DNA of 57,252 bases from Phascolarctobacterium sp. (GCA_017457085.1 JAFTID010000039.1:1-57252); one strand, 5' to 3'; positions 19,123 to 28,519 are shown, counted from the first letter of the stretch. Notes: a model not told the origin generated them from the sequence alone. A program made the numbers and translations.

Positions 19123-19332
19123 CTAAAGCAATGGTTTTTGCTGAACGACATTTATCGCCTGCACACCACGTTCGTTTTGAATCAAATCAAATTCAACGGA
19201 GAACCCTGCGAGCAAGGTTTTAAAGCCATACATGCGGATATTGGTAAAATGCACGAACACATCGCTGTATCCATCACATTCAATAAATCCGTAGCCTTTT
19301 TCAGCATTGAACCATTTTACTTTGCCTGTCAT
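19123..19332 (-). CDS. Cold-shock domain protein
   Basis: A 69-residue single CSD protein that binds single-stranded RNA or DNA. RNP1 is GKVKWFNAEKGYGFIE and RNP2 is DVFVHFTNI. The C-terminal half (RMYGFKTLLAGFSVEFDLIQ) differs from classical CspA. ATG 19332 follows GGAGG by seven bases; an upstream in-frame codon is not needed. Confidence 0.92.
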   Translation of the reverse strand: MTGKVKWFNAEKGYGFIECDGYSDVFVHFTNIRMYGFKTLLAGFSVEFDLIQNERGVQAINVVQQKPLL

Positions 19333-19386
19333 CGCTTCACCTCCTTGGGCATTGATATGCAACGTTGTAAACTATTGCTTAAATTT

Positions 19387-19415
19387 ATTATACTCAAGGG
19401 AAATTGGGAAAGCAA
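19387..19415 (-). promoter_or_regulatory. Promoter of the cold-shock gene
   Basis: Minus-strand TTGCTT (19415-19410) and TATAAT (19392-19387), 17-bp spacer, about 55 bp upstream of the start codon. Confidence 0.65.
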
Positions 19416-19440
19416 TTGACTTGCAGAGCACCAACATTCT

Positions 19441-19698
19441 TTATTTAGTTTCTAAAGTTTCTTTAATTAAATAAGTTTTTTGAAGCCTTGTCAGCTTTTT
19501 AATAGCACATTCTCGTTTCAGAGCGGTCTCTTTATCAGCAACTTCTTCAAAATAAACAAGCTCCACCGGTCTACGACCACGAGTGTACTTTGCGCCCTTG
19601 CCCTGCTGATGCATGGCAACCCGGCGTTCTAAATTATTTGTCCAACCAGTATACAGGCTTCCGTCTTTACAACGAAGCATATATACGAAAGCAGGCAT
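19441..19698 (-). CDS. GIY-YIG nuclease-superfamily protein (YhbQ/YazA-like)
   Basis: An 85-residue single-domain GIY-YIG protein (FVYMLRCKDGSLYTGWTNNLERRVAMHQQGKGAKYTRGRRPVEL split across the domain, with GRRP and the Glu-containing helix ALKRECAIKKL). Function in this subfamily is not settled; related proteins are annotated as endonucleases. In Bacillus its homologue yazA lies between yabB and yabC; here it sits one base after a cyclophilin gene instead. Confidence 0.88.
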   Translation of the reverse strand: MPAFVYMLRCKDGSLYTGWTNNLERRVAMHQQGKGAKYTRGRRPVELVYFEEVADKETALKRECAIKKLTRLQKTYLIKETLETK

Positions 19699-19699
19699 C

Positions 19700-20170
19700 T
19701 TATTTTACAACCTCTACTTTTTCCATGATTACTGCTTCACGGGGACGATCACGGAAATCGGTAACAACTGCGCCAATCAAGCGAACTACGTTCATGCCTT
19801 CAACAACTTTGCCGAAGATTGCGTGATGACCGTTGAGCCAAGGAGTCGGAGCCAAGGTAATGAAGAATTGGCTGCCACCAGTGTTAGGGCCAGCATTTGC
19901 CATGGAGAGAATGCCTTCGTCGTCATGTTTCAAGCCTTCGCCGAATTCGTCTTTGATGTGATAGCCAGGGCCGCCGCAGCCAGTACCAGTGGGGTCGCCA
20001 CCTTGAATCATGAAGTCTTCGATAACGCGATGGAAAATCAAGCCATCATAGAAACCTTTTTCGGTCAATTCGATGAAGTTGCCGGAAGTTAGGGGAGCTT
20101 TATCCTCGAACATTTCTGCAACGAAAACGCCTTTGTTAGTGGTGAATTTAATTTTTCTGTTTTCAGCCAT
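19700..20170 (-). CDS. Peptidyl-prolyl cis-trans isomerase, cyclophilin type
   Basis: A 156-residue cytoplasmic cyclophilin (no signal peptide) that speeds proline isomerisation. Active-site segments are [39 protein letters not shown] and [17 protein letters not shown] 20170 follows GGAGG; a TTG 15 bases upstream overlaps that ribosome site and is unlikely. Likely co-transcribed with the membrane protein upstream and the GIY-YIG gene downstream. Confidence 0.94.
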   Translation of the reverse strand: MAENRKIKFTTNKGVFVAEMFEDKAPLTSGNFIELTEKGFYDGLIFHRVIEDFMIQGGDPTGTGCGGPGYHIKDEFGEGLKHDDEGILSMANAGPNTGGSQFFITLAPTPWLNGHHAIFGKVVEGMNVVRLIGAVVTDFRDRPREAVIMEKVEVVK

Positions 20171-20196
20171 TGTTGAATCCTCCAATGTATTTTATA

Positions 20197-21072
20197 TTAT
20201 TTTTTCTTTTGCATTAAAGCAGGTACTAAGTACAAGCCACAACCAATTGCTGCCATGTAAGCAGGAATCAAGGATTGTGCTTGACTGTCGCCGTGGAGAT
20301 AACCCAAAGCAATTACAATCATCAGGAACACGCCTTGAGCAACTTGCAAACGTTTGGGACTAATACGTTTATTATTACGGTCGCCTCTAGCTTCAGTAAA
20401 TGCTGCCGCACGAATTTCCGGCAAGAAAATAATGAAGGTTGCGCACATAATCCAAACGTAAACCATAGACAGGTTTTGTACCAAGAAGTTGAAATCTGCG
20501 AAGAAGCAGGTAGCCAAGGTCAAGCCTGCCAAATACCAGCTACGGAAGTAGCCACCGGGAACTTGGGTTTCGATAGCGTAAACGGTAGCGGTGATGAGAG
20601 GATACAGCCAGTAGCCATCGTGTCCTAACCACGCAGAAATACCGATGATAATTACGTTATCTCCAATTTTATGGATAGAGCCGGAAGTTCTGTTAAGCAA
20701 ACGCAAAACAAAGAGCATCCACATTACTACCATAATATTGCCTTCGCCCAGATAAGCAGTCGCCGCCATAGTGAGAACGCCACCGATGATACCACCAAAT
20801 TTACGGTCAGGGTCAAGCTCTTGGGCAATCATGTAGGAGAACAGGAAGCCAAGCGCCGCACCAACGCCGGTAAACGCAGCATCCCACACTTCAACATTTT
20901 TCATCATTTCCCAAGCAGTTACCGCCACCATGGCAAGAACAGCACCAGCAACCGCCATGCGAGTGGTGTTGTCTTCTAAATCAATAGGTCTGCCCAAGCC
21001 GATATACGCGCCAACGCCAGTAACGTCTTCAATGGCTTGGTAACCAGCATACTTATTACTTTTTTTACTCAT
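20197..21072 (-). CDS. Polytopic membrane protein, unknown function
   Basis: A 291-residue protein with roughly eight hydrophobic segments and soluble ends (N-terminal KSNKYAGYQAIEDVTGVGAYIGLGR split by a polar stretch; C-terminal ...LVPALMQKKK). I do not recognise the family. ATG 21072 is chosen because GAGGG lies eight bases upstream. It heads an operon with the cyclophilin and GIY-YIG genes and is divergent from the pan operon. Confidence 0.75.
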   Translation of the reverse strand: MSKKSNKYAGYQAIEDVTGVGAYIGLGRPIDLEDNTTRMAVAGAVLAMVAVTAWEMMKNVEVWDAAFTGVGAALGFLFSYMIAQELDPDRKFGGIIGGVLTMAATAYLGEGNIMVVMWMLFVLRLLNRTSGSIHKIGDNVIIIGISAWLGHDGYWLYPLITATVYAIETQVPGGYFRSWYLAGLTLATCFFADFNFLVQNLSMVYVWIMCATFIIFLPEIRAAAFTEARGDRNNKRISPKRLQVAQGVFLMIVIALGYLHGDSQAQSLIPAYMAAIGCGLYLVPALMQKKK

Positions 21073-21126
21073 TTCATCATCCCTCGTATAAAAAATTATA
21101 ACTGATTCATTATACCACAAAATAGT

Positions 21127-21155
21127 TGACAAACAAAACTCTTTATAATATTATC
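21127..21155 (+). promoter_or_regulatory. Promoter of the pan operon
   Basis: TTGACA (21127-21132) and TATTAT (21150-21155) with a 17-bp spacer, 200 bp upstream of panG. A minus-strand -10 box with an extended TG (TGGTATAAT, at about 21116-21108) for the divergent membrane-protein gene lies close by. Confidence 0.75.
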
Positions 21156-21161
21156 TTAGCC

Positions 21162-21324
21162 GTGAGTTATCGTTGAGTGGTATCTTTGCGAGCCATATCA
21201 ACTTGCCAAAAGGCAACTCATGGAAATTTAGAGTCAATAATCGCTTGGATCAATCTATGTTATGACCGGGACGAGACGCAATAAGGGATAACTATGCGCA
21301 TTTCGGGTCGAAGTGCGCTTTTTT
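21162..21324 (+). promoter_or_regulatory. Structured leader RNA with terminator ahead of pantothenate genes
   Basis: Between promoter and panG lie about 190 nt of leader. The 5' part can fold as a three-way junction: TGAGT/ACTCA (21164-21168, 21217-21221), a bulged stem GTTGA-TGG/CCA-TCAAC (21173-21203) and TGCC/GGCA (21205-21216). A second bulged stem is GTTAT-CC/GG-ATAAC (21258-21291). It ends in GCGCATTTT/GAAGTGCGC (21295-21303, 21310-21318) plus six T. This layout suggests a riboswitch or attenuator. Tandem bulged stems upstream of pan genes recall the published pan RNA motif, but I cannot confirm the match. Confidence 0.7.
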
Positions 21325-21355
21325 ATTGCCTCTTTCCAAGCAGAAAGGAAATGTA

Positions 21356-22213
21356 ATGAAAATTGGTATCATCGGTGGAGGTAAAGTAGGCTGTTGTTTG
21401 GCAGAATATCTGCAAAATCATTTGGTTGGCATTACGGCATCAACTTCTGAAAAAAACCAACAGTTAGCAAAGCGCTTTCACACTTCAAGCACTACCACAG
21501 CTGAAGTTGTTGCACAAGCAGAAGTAATTTTATTAACTGTTCCAGACAGGAAGATTGGTGTGGTAGCACAAGAAATTGCTTCTGCTCAGGAAGTTTCCAG
21601 TAAAATCTTCCTGCACTGTAGTGGCAGCTTAGGTCTTGAACCCTTGCAAGCCTTGGCAGAAAAGGGTGCTCACTGTGGAAGCATGCATCCCTTGCAAAGT
21701 TTTGCAGGAGGAACGACTAAAGTACAAGGCGTTTATATGGCAGTTGATGGTGATGAGCCGGCGCAGGCTAAAGCAAAAGAAATCGTTGAGCTTTTAGGTG
21801 GTAATAGTTTCCACGTCCCTGCAAAAGAACGTGCAGCCTACCACGCAGCAGCATGTTTTTGCTCTAACTATGCAGTTACCATAGAAGCCCTTGCGCAAAA
21901 ACTAATGAGTCGTTGGACTGGTAGCGAAGAAGCTTCTTGGCAGGCATTACTTCCTCTTTTTAAGGGAACAGCTACTAACCTACAAAACACAAGCAAAGCA
22001 GGCAATGTCCTTACTGGACCAGTTGCGCGTGGGGATATCAACACCATTGAAAAACACCTACAAGCCTTACCTAATGAATATCTTTCTATTTACAAATCCT
22101 TATGTTTGGCGACCACACAACTTGCATTATCCAACGAAACTATTGACGCTCAAACTGCACATCAGCTCAAAAATCTTTTGAAGCTGAAAAATGTTCAAAA
22201 TTCGGAGGAATAA
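21356..22213 (+). CDS. panG: Rossmann/DUF2520 protein, probable ketopantoate reductase PanG
   Basis: A 285-residue NAD(P)-binding protein: N-terminal Rossmann motif IGIIGGGKVGCCLAEYL, then LLTVPDRKIGVVAQE, HCSGSLGLEPLQAL and SMHPLQSFAGG, and a C-terminal helical DUF2520 domain (AAYHAAACFCSNYAVTIEAL). PanG-type ketopantoate reductases belong to this group and replace PanE in some bacteria. Being first in a panG-B-C-D operon with no panE nearby, it probably supplies the reductase step. ATG 21356 has AAGGAA upstream and is placed right before the Rossmann strand. Confidence 0.85.
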   Translation: MKIGIIGGGKVGCCLAEYLQNHLVGITASTSEKNQQLAKRFHTSSTTTAEVVAQAEVILLTVPDRKIGVVAQEIASAQEVSSKIFLHCSGSLGLEPLQALAEKGAHCGSMHPLQSFAGGTTKVQGVYMAVDGDEPAQAKAKEIVELLGGNSFHVPAKERAAYHAAACFCSNYAVTIEALAQKLMSRWTGSEEASWQALLPLFKGTATNLQNTSKAGNVLTGPVARGDINTIEKHLQALPNEYLSIYKSLCLATTQLALSNETIDAQTAHQLKNLLKLKNVQNSEE

Positions 22214-22214
22214 A

Positions 22215-23054
22215 ATGGCAGAAAAACAAGTTACCATTGCAACCATCAAAGAAATGAAAAAACGAGGCGAGCCTATTACTATGATTACCGCCTACGATTT
22301 TGCAATGGCACGCAACGCAAACGAAGCAGGCATTGAAATGATTTTAGTTGGCGACTCTGTAGGCAACGTAATGTTGGGTTATAGCTCCACTGTTCCTGTA
22401 ACTATGGATGAAATGATTCACCATACAAAAGCAGTAATGCGTGGCAATAAAACAGCTTTAGTTGTAGGCGATATGCCCTTTATGAGTTATCAAGCCAGCA
22501 TCGTAGAAGGAATGCATAACGCAGCACGCTTCTTAAAAGAAACTGGTTGCACTGCAGTAAAATTAGAGGGCGGCAGTGAGGTTTGTGAATTAGTTCAGAA
22601 ATTAACACAAGCAGGCATCCCTGTTGTTGCCCATATTGGTTTAACACCTCAATCCGTAAACCAATTGGGAGGCTTTAAAGTACAAGGCAAAGACGTTGAA
22701 GCCGCTAAAAAACTCATCAGCGATGCTAAAGCTTTAGAAGAAGCAGGTGCTTTTGCTTGCGTATTGGAATGTGTTCCTGCAGCATTGGCTAGTAAAATCA
22801 CCCAAGAGCTTTCCACCATGGCTACCATAGGCATTGGTGCAGGTAATGGTTGTGACGGACAAGTTCTAGTTTGCAACGACTTGCTTGGCGTAAGCGATGG
22901 CTTCTGTCCTAAATTTGTAAAGAGATATGCAGATATCCATTCCATTACCGTCAATGCAGTTAAAAGCTATATTAATGAAGTTAAGGATAGAAGTTTTCCG
23001 GCTCCGGAACATACCTTTAAAATAGACGATACTGTTTTAGAAAAATTGTATTAA
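22215..23054 (+). CDS. panB: 3-methyl-2-oxobutanoate hydroxymethyltransferase
   Basis: A 279-residue enzyme that makes ketopantoate from ketoisovalerate and methylene-THF. Signatures: MITAYDFAMARNANEAGIEMILVGDSVGNVMLGY split over the active site, GDMPFMSY, VKLEGG, HIGLTPQSVNQLGGFKVQG and IGIGAGNGCDGQVLV. GGAGGAA precedes ATG 22215, one base after the panG stop. Confidence 0.97.
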   Translation: MAEKQVTIATIKEMKKRGEPITMITAYDFAMARNANEAGIEMILVGDSVGNVMLGYSSTVPVTMDEMIHHTKAVMRGNKTALVVGDMPFMSYQASIVEGMHNAARFLKETGCTAVKLEGGSEVCELVQKLTQAGIPVVAHIGLTPQSVNQLGGFKVQGKDVEAAKKLISDAKALEEAGAFACVLECVPAALASKITQELSTMATIGIGAGNGCDGQVLVCNDLLGVSDGFCPKFVKRYADIHSITVNAVKSYINEVKDRSFPAPEHTFKIDDTVLEKLY

Positions 23055-23071
23055 TAAATAGAGGACACAGA

Positions 23072-23926
23072 ATGAAACTTATAAAAACTGTCGCAGAACT
23101 GCGTGAAGAAGTTGCCCTTGCTAAATCTAAGGGTGAAGCTATTGGTTTAGTACCCACTATGGGAGCGTTGCACGAAGGTCACGCTTCCCTTATCAAGGCT
23201 GCAAATATGGAAAACGATTGTGTAATCGTCAGCGTTTTTGTCAACCCGACACAATTTGCTCCCAATGAAGATTTAGATGCTTATCCCCGCACCTTAGAAG
23301 CAGACTGCATTCTTGCAGAAAAAATGGGTGCTGATATTGTCTTTGCTCCTTCTCCTAAAGAAATGTATCCCAGTGAAGATGATACTTGGGTAGAAGTTAC
23401 TGGCGATATTACCAAAGTTTTATGTGGACGTAGTCGCCCAATTCATTTCCGTGGCGTTACCACTGTTGTCACTAAACTCTTTAACCTCGCACAACCTGAC
23501 CGTGCTTACTTTGGGCAAAAGGATGCTCAACAAGTTGAAGTGCTGAAACGTATGGTAAAAGATTTATTCTTTAACATCCAATTACGCATTATGCCAATCG
23601 TCCGCGAAAAAGACGGCTTGGCAAAAAGCTCCCGTAACACTTATTTATCTAATAAGGAAAGAAGTGCAGCTTTAGTTTTAAACAACAGCTTGAAAGTTGC
23701 ACAAAAACTTTACCAACAAGGTGAGCGTAGTAAAAATGCTCTTATTTCAGCAGTCATCGAAGGCATTCAGGCAGAACCTTTAAGCAATATCGATTATGTT
23801 GAAATCTATGCTTTGCCAGAGCTTAAAGATGCAACCAACAGCTTGCAAGGCAGTAACCTTTTGGCAGTTGCCGTTAAATTTGGCACCACACGCTTGATTG
23901 ACAATGTGGTTTTGGAGGATAAATAA
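23072..23926 (+). CDS. panC: Pantothenate synthetase
   Basis: A 284-residue ligase that joins pantoate and beta-alanine with ATP. HIGH-type motif in [14 protein letters not shown], then [44 protein letters not shown] and the KMSKS-like KSSRNTYLS. It lies 17 bp after panB; its stop overlaps the panD start by one base. Confidence 0.97.
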   Translation: MKLIKTVAELREEVALAKSKGEAIGLVPTMGALHEGHASLIKAANMENDCVIVSVFVNPTQFAPNEDLDAYPRTLEADCILAEKMGADIVFAPSPKEMYPSEDDTWVEVTGDITKVLCGRSRPIHFRGVTTVVTKLFNLAQPDRAYFGQKDAQQVEVLKRMVKDLFFNIQLRIMPIVREKDGLAKSSRNTYLSNKERSAALVLNNSLKVAQKLYQQGERSKNALISAVIEGIQAEPLSNIDYVEIYALPELKDATNSLQGSNLLAVAVKFGTTRLIDNVVLEDK

Positions 23927-24309
23927 TGCTTTATAATATGTTCCATGGAAAAATTCATCGTGCTACTGTTACTGAGGCAAATTTAGAATATATGGGTAGC
24001 ATTACCATCGACAGCGAACTTTTAGAACTTTCCGGCATCCTGCCCGGTGAAAGAGTACAAATCGTAGATAACAATAATGGCAACCGTTTGGAAACCTATG
24101 TTATTGCAGGCGAACCAGGTAGTGGTGTAATTTGCTTGAATGGCGCAGCTGCTCGTAAAGTTTTAGTTGGCGACACCGTAATCATCATCGCCTACAGCAT
24201 GATGACCGAAGAAGAAGCCAAAAGCTTCGTGCCTAAAGTTGTTATGGTAGACGAGCATAATCACCCCATTAAGGTACGCGGTACCGAACTGGCTGGCGAA
24301 ATTGGCTAA
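23926..24309 (+). CDS. panD: Aspartate 1-decarboxylase precursor
   Basis: A 127-residue pyruvoyl enzyme that makes beta-alanine from aspartate. The self-cleavage site is the Gly-Ser in [10 protein letters not shown], with further motifs [28 protein letters not shown] and [14 protein letters not shown]. The ATG at 23926 overlaps the panC stop (TAATG) and has GGAGG seven bases upstream; an internal ATG at 23938 is possible but less supported. Together with panG, B and C this gives a full route to pantothenate. Confidence 0.96.
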   Translation: MLYNMFHGKIHRATVTEANLEYMGSITIDSELLELSGILPGERVQIVDNNNGNRLETYVIAGEPGSGVICLNGAAARKVLVGDTVIIIAYSMMTEEEAKSFVPKVVMVDEHNHPIKVRGTELAGEIG

Positions 24310-24327
24310 ATAAGCTTCTAAAGATTA

Positions 24328-24363
24328 AAAGGACATTCCCCAAGTTTTTAGGGAATGTCCTTT
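24328..24363 (+). terminator. Bidirectional terminator between panD and the M20 peptidase
   Basis: Thirteen-base perfect arms AAAGGACATTCCC and GGGAATGTCCTTT (24328-24340, 24351-24363). T-rich sequence follows on both strands (ATTTTTT on plus, TTTTAATC on minus). Confidence 0.92.
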
Positions 24364-24378
24364 ATTTTTTATAACTTC

Positions 24379-25605
24379 TTAGAAAATTTTAGTGAGTTCT
24401 GCAAGAGTAATCGCAAACGCTGCAGTACGCGGCACTGCAGTTTTCAAATCTACAGATTCATGGTCAGTGTGCTCGTCATAGTTTTCTACGCCAAGAGCAT
24501 CCAAAGTAGGAATAAATTTCGCAGTACGGTTGCCATCAGTCAAACCACCTGCAACCCATTCGTTAACTTCGCCGCCAAATTCTTCTTTAACAACTGCCTT
24601 GTAAACGTCCACCATTTTTTGTACTTGGGGAGTTTTTTCCATGGGGCCAGTTACCATACCGCCAGTAATGCTAACCTTGGTACCTGCAATGACAACTTTG
24701 TCTGCCAAAGCTTTAATTTCCTTATCAATACGAGCTTGTTCCGCAGTGGAGAAGCAACGGATATTTACTTCGCAGAAAGCATCACCGGGAATTACGCTAA
24801 TTTTATCGTTGGTGGAACCAATCACGCCAACGTTGACGGTGTTTTCCGGAATGAATTGACCTGCATCCACAATGCCACGAGCCTTCAAAGCTTCTGCGGT
24901 AAAATCTTCCGGGTTGCCGGGCATGGGGCTAGCCAGCTTGTGAATTTCAGTAATGGTGTACGCCAGCTGATGAATTGCGTTAGCGCAATGTTGGGAAGCG
25001 TTGCCGTGATGTCCGCCAACGCCGGTAACTTCTACGCGGTATTTGGCGTTACTCTTACGTTGAGTAACAATACCCCAGTTGGGGCGGGCAACGTCCATAA
25101 TAATTGCGAAGTCTGCTTGTTGGGAAAGTTCCGCTACAATTTCTTCCGCAGTTTTGGAACCGCCCTCTTCTTCGCCGTTGGTATAGTAGATAATCTCTTT
25201 AAAGTTTTTGAAGCCAGCTTCTTGCAGTGCTTTCAAGCCATAGATTACTTCCATAACGGTAGCCTTGTCATCACCAACACCGGGTCCCCAAGCAAAACCG
25301 TTTTCATCAACACGGAAAGGGCGTTTTGCTGCTTCGCCACGATTGAACACGGTATCAACGTGAGCAACGAGCAATACGGTCAGCTCGCCTTCGCCACGCA
25401 AACGGGAAATCAGATGGCAAGCACGGTCATTATATCTATATTCAGTAGTAGCGCCCAAGGCCTCCATATGTTCTGCAACAAATTTGTTGGCAGCTTCGGT
25501 GCCTTCGCGGTCGCCGTTACCGGAATCAATATTAGTAAGGATTTCTAAATCCTTAACGTAGTCAGCGTAATGGTCAGCTAAATATTTTTTAATAGTCTCT
25601 CTCAT
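24379..25605 (-). CDS. M20 family metallopeptidase (CPG2/ArgE-like)
   Basis: A 408-residue zinc peptidase of the M20 family, which removes residues from peptides or acyl groups from amino acids. Metal and catalytic motifs are present: LLVAHVDTVF, GPGVGDDKATV, YTNGEEEGG and, near the C-terminus, DEHTDHESV. The dimerisation domain (about 180-300) contains VTGVGGHHGNA. ATG 25605 follows GGAG by seven bases. The substrate is not deducible; it lies alone between pan and thi operons. Confidence 0.9.
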   Translation of the reverse strand: MRETIKKYLADHYADYVKDLEILTNIDSGNGDREGTEAANKFVAEHMEALGATTEYRYNDRACHLISRLRGEGELTVLLVAHVDTVFNRGEAAKRPFRVDENGFAWGPGVGDDKATVMEVIYGLKALQEAGFKNFKEIIYYTNGEEEGGSKTAEEIVAELSQQADFAIIMDVARPNWGIVTQRKSNAKYRVEVTGVGGHHGNASQHCANAIHQLAYTITEIHKLASPMPGNPEDFTAEALKARGIVDAGQFIPENTVNVGVIGSTNDKISVIPGDAFCEVNIRCFSTAEQARIDKEIKALADKVVIAGTKVSITGGMVTGPMEKTPQVQKMVDVYKAVVKEEFGGEVNEWVAGGLTDGNRTAKFIPTLDALGVENYDEHTDHESVDLKTAVPRTAAFAITLAELTKIF

Positions 25606-25682
25606 GGCAGGACTCCTTTGCAAAATTTTCTTAAAAATTCATAGTATATCTATATTCGTTGAGCTTAGGACTTTCTCCTGCC

Positions 25683-25703
25683 AAAAACTTTATGCAAGTT
25701 TTT
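25683..25703 (-). terminator. Possible AT-rich terminator of thiH
   Basis: Arms AAAAACTT and AAGTTTTT around TATGC (25683-25703) overlap the thiH stop codon. The stem is all A/T but one G-C pair, so it is weak. Confidence 0.35.
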
Positions 25704-26910
25704 AAACAAATATATAATCTGCCATTACAGGCTGCAGCCCCCGCCCCTCAAGTGCAGTGAAAATTGTCTCCAAACTACGCCCGTCCTCTATTGCAAACTG
25801 CTCATCTCCAAGTCCACTGCCTCCGTGGCTACCAATACCCGTACTTACGCCTGCAGAAATCTTGTTAGCGCAAATACTCATCAAATTATCGCGCACCCTT
25901 GCACATTCACGACTGGAAACCGTTATGCTAGCGTAAGGCAGGAACAAACGGTAGGCACAGACAATTTGCAGAAGCTGTCTTTCCCCAACATCAAGAGGTT
26001 TAATCTTGTCATTGTTAATTATGGGGCGCAAACGTGGGCAGGACAAAGCAATTTCTGCGTGAGGGTACTGCTTTTGCAAAAGCATAGCGTGTACGCCAAC
26101 GGCGAAGGCATCACGACGAAAATCATCCAAGCCTAAAAGCACCGCCAAGCCTACGCCACGCATTCCTCCTCGTAACGCACGCTCCTGTGCGTAAAAACGA
26201 TAAGGAAAACAACGCTTATGTCCTGCCAAATGAAGCTGTCCGTATTTTTCGGAGTTGTAGGTTTCTTGGAACACAGTCACGTAATCTGCACCACACTGGT
26301 GCAAATAGGCGTACTCCTCGCTGTTGACAGGGTAAATTTCCAAACCAACAACCTTAAAATATTTCCGTGCCAGCTTGCAGGCTTCGCCAATGTACTGCAC
26401 GTCGGACATCTTCCTGCTTTCGCCAGTTAGAAGCAACACTTCCTGCATACCTGTTGCAGAAATTGCCTGCATTTCTCGCTCCATCTGCTCCGCGTTTAGT
26501 TTTGCCCGTTGAATTTTGTTATGGCAATTAAAGCCACAATACACACAATAATTTTCGCAGTAGTTCGCCAGATACAAAGGCGTAAAGAAAAGCACGTTGT
26601 TGCCAAAATATTTTTGCCGTTCCTTTTGGGCAGCTTGGGCCATTTCTTCCAGCAAGGGCAACGCCGCCGGAGAAAGGAGCGCCCCAAAATCTGCAAGAGT
26701 TCGTTTTTCGCAGCGCAACGCCCTACGCACGTCAGCTTCCGTAAAATTTTCAGGTTCATACTCCGCCCGCAAGGCAATTACCTGCTCTAGCATATCGCTT
26801 GCTAAAACTTCCATTCCCTCTTGGTATTCCAAATAATCTGCCACAAGATTTTGCGCAGTTTGACGACTTTCTTCATTATATATAGTAGTGTTGAAAAATT
26901 TATCTTCCAT
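25702..26910 (-). CDS. thiH: 2-iminoacetate synthase ThiH (radical SAM)
   Basis: A 402-residue radical SAM enzyme that splits tyrosine to give dehydroglycine for the thiazole of thiamine. The cluster motif is CENYCVYCGF (CxxxCxxC), followed by LLTGESRKMSD, YPVNSEEYAYLHQCGADYVTVFQETYN split in two and LGLDDFRRDAF. The use of ThiH and not the oxidase ThiO suits an anaerobe. Last gene of thiSFGH, 11 bp after thiG. Confidence 0.96.
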   Translation of the reverse strand: MEDKFFNTTIYNEESRQTAQNLVADYLEYQEGMEVLASDMLEQVIALRAEYEPENFTEADVRRALRCEKRTLADFGALLSPAALPLLEEMAQAAQKERQKYFGNNVLFFTPLYLANYCENYCVYCGFNCHNKIQRAKLNAEQMEREMQAISATGMQEVLLLTGESRKMSDVQYIGEACKLARKYFKVVGLEIYPVNSEEYAYLHQCGADYVTVFQETYNSEKYGQLHLAGHKRCFPYRFYAQERALRGGMRGVGLAVLLGLDDFRRDAFAVGVHAMLLQKQYPHAEIALSCPRLRPIINNDKIKPLDVGERQLLQIVCAYRLFLPYASITVSSRECARVRDNLMSICANKISAGVSTGIGSHGGSGLGDEQFAIEDGRSLETIFTALEGRGLQPVMADYIFV

Positions 26911-26921
26911 TATATATACCT

Positions 26922-27683
26922 CTAATAACGCAAGAAACCTGTGAGGGGCGAAGAAGCGTTGGCGAATTTGCGCACCTCTCCCAAGCCTGCAAGATATGCT
27001 TTACGACCTGCGCTTACTGCTTCACGAAAAGCAGCTGCCATTTGGGGAATATCCCCTGCACTGGCGATGGCAGTGTTGACCATTACGGCAGCGGCTCCCA
27101 TTTCCATTGCCTGACAAGCTTGGGACGGTTTACCAATACCAGCATCAACAATAATGGGCAACTCTATCTCATCTATCAGAATTTGAATGAAATCCAAAGT
27201 GCATAACCCCTTGTTACTGCCAATAGGCGCGCCCAAAGGCATAATGCTCGCAGCACCTGCGTTCGCCATATCCCGCGCCGCCTGTAAATCTGGATACATA
27301 TAAGGCATTACCACAAAACCTTCCTTCGCCAAAACTTCTGTTGCCTTTGCCGTAGCGCAATTGTCCGGCAAAAGGTACTTGCTATCCTTGATGATTTCTA
27401 TTTTTACGAAATCACTTTGGCACAATTCGCGAGCCAGACGAGCGATGCGCACAGCTTCTTCCGCAGTACGCGCTCCGGACGTATTAGGAAGCTTCACTAC
27501 ATTTTCCGGAATGTAGTCTAAAATATTGGCAAGTTCGCCGCCATTGGCACGGCGCAGGGCAAGAGTAATGATTTCTGCACCAGCCTGCTCCACCGCTGCC
27601 TTGATAAGTTCCAAGGAATATTTGCCACTGCCTAAAATAAAACGAGAAGAAAATTCATGACCACCTAAAATAAATTTATCCAT
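26922..27683 (-). CDS. thiG: Thiazole synthase
   Basis: A 253-residue TIM-barrel enzyme that assembles the thiazole ring from DXP, dehydroglycine and ThiS thiocarboxylate. The Schiff-base lysine lies in [16 protein letters not shown]; other motifs are [20 protein letters not shown] in part, [19 protein letters not shown] in part and [14 protein letters not shown] 27683 is chosen because GGAGGGA lies just upstream; the long in-frame extension above it overlaps thiF and has no family similarity. Confidence 0.96.
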   Translation of the reverse strand: MDKFILGGHEFSSRFILGSGKYSLELIKAAVEQAGAEIITLALRRANGGELANILDYIPENVVKLPNTSGARTAEEAVRIARLARELCQSDFVKIEIIKDSKYLLPDNCATAKATEVLAKEGFVVMPYMYPDLQAARDMANAGAASIMPLGAPIGSNKGLCTLDFIQILIDEIELPIIVDAGIGKPSQACQAMEMGAAAVMVNTAIASAGDIPQMAAAFREAVSAGRKAYLAGLGEVRKFANASSPLTGFLRY

Positions 27684-27685
27684 AA

Positions 27686-28324
27686 CTATCCCTCCAAGCC
27701 TAAAATAATGCGTTGCACCAGATGCGCCTGTTGCGCCCCGCAAAGAGCAACCCTTGCGGCATAAAGGCTTTCCATTGCACAATCGCTCACCCCGTCGCCA
27801 CATAGGTAAAGATTTTTGTTCAGCCTCCGCGCCTTTACTAAATTGCCATCACCCAAGCCTGCCATTCCTGACGAAGCCACCATAACTTTTCCCGGGAAAT
27901 TTTCTAGCACACCGTTAACCAGCATTGCCTTCGCCTGCGGATTGTCAAAGGCTTCACAAATAATGTCTTCCTTAGTAAAAAGTGTTGGTAAATTTTCTTC
28001 AGTAACCTTTACGCAATCAAGCTTTAATTTAACGTAGGGATTTATCTTTTTCAAAATACTTGCCAAGGCTTCCGTCTTGTACTCGCCAATTTGCTCAGGA
28101 AAATACTGCTGACGATGAAGGTTACTGAAATCCACTTTGTCAAAGTCAATTAGGTGCAAGTTTTCCACACCCATCCGCACTAGCAAAATGGCAATGTTAC
28201 TGCCCAAACCACCAAGCCCTGCCACAGCTACCCGCGCCTGTTGCAATTTTCTTGTAGCTTCTTCATCGCAACGCTCCCGTAATTGACGATTCCATTCCTC
28301 CTGCGAAAAATCTTTAGAAATCAT
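27686..28324 (-). CDS. thiF: Sulfur carrier protein adenylyltransferase ThiF (short form)
   Basis: A 212-residue E1-like enzyme that adenylates the C-terminus of ThiS. The nucleotide loop [21 protein letters not shown], then [15 protein letters not shown], is intact. It lacks the rhodanese domain and most of the C-terminal part of MoeB/ThiF, matching the short ThiF type of anaerobic Firmicutes. It starts right after thiS and ends two bases before the thiG start. Confidence 0.92.
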   Translation of the reverse strand: MISKDFSQEEWNRQLRERCDEEATRKLQQARVAVAGLGGLGSNIAILLVRMGVENLHLIDFDKVDFSNLHRQQYFPEQIGEYKTEALASILKKINPYVKLKLDCVKVTEENLPTLFTKEDIICEAFDNPQAKAMLVNGVLENFPGKVMVASSGMAGLGDGNLVKARRLNKNLYLCGDGVSDCAMESLYAARVALCGAQQAHLVQRIILGLEG

Positions 28325-28519
28325 TCAACCACCTCCCACAAAGCAGACAACTTCCAAATTGTCAGCATCTTTTAAAGTTACAGAAGCGTACTTGCTTCGT
28401 GGAACAATTTCTCCGTTCAGCTCCACTGCGATTTTGTCAGTTGCATAGCCTTCGCGCTGTAAAAATTCTAGAAGCGAAGTTTTTTCGTTTAGAATTATTT
28501 GTTCTCCGTTGAATTTCAT
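28325..28519 (-). CDS. thiS: Sulfur carrier protein ThiS
   Basis: A 64-residue ubiquitin-like carrier ending in VGGG, whose terminal Gly-Gly becomes the thiocarboxylate. Start ATG 28519 has AAAGGAGG upstream. First gene of thiSFGH; the thiC, thiD and thiE genes are not in this window. Confidence 0.94.
   Translation of the reverse strand: MKFNGEQIILNEKTSLLEFLQREGYATDKIAVELNGEIVPRSKYASVTLKDADNLEVVCFVGGG

Noticed and set aside
24355-25548. A 397-codon plus-strand frame opposite the M20 peptidase
   Set aside because: It has antisense composition and overlaps the panD terminator; the minus-strand protein has intact zinc motifs.
26922-27803. Longer ThiG starting at 27803
   Set aside because: The extra 40 residues overlap thiF coding sequence, lack similarity to ThiG, and a GGAGG-ATG at 27683 fits the family start.
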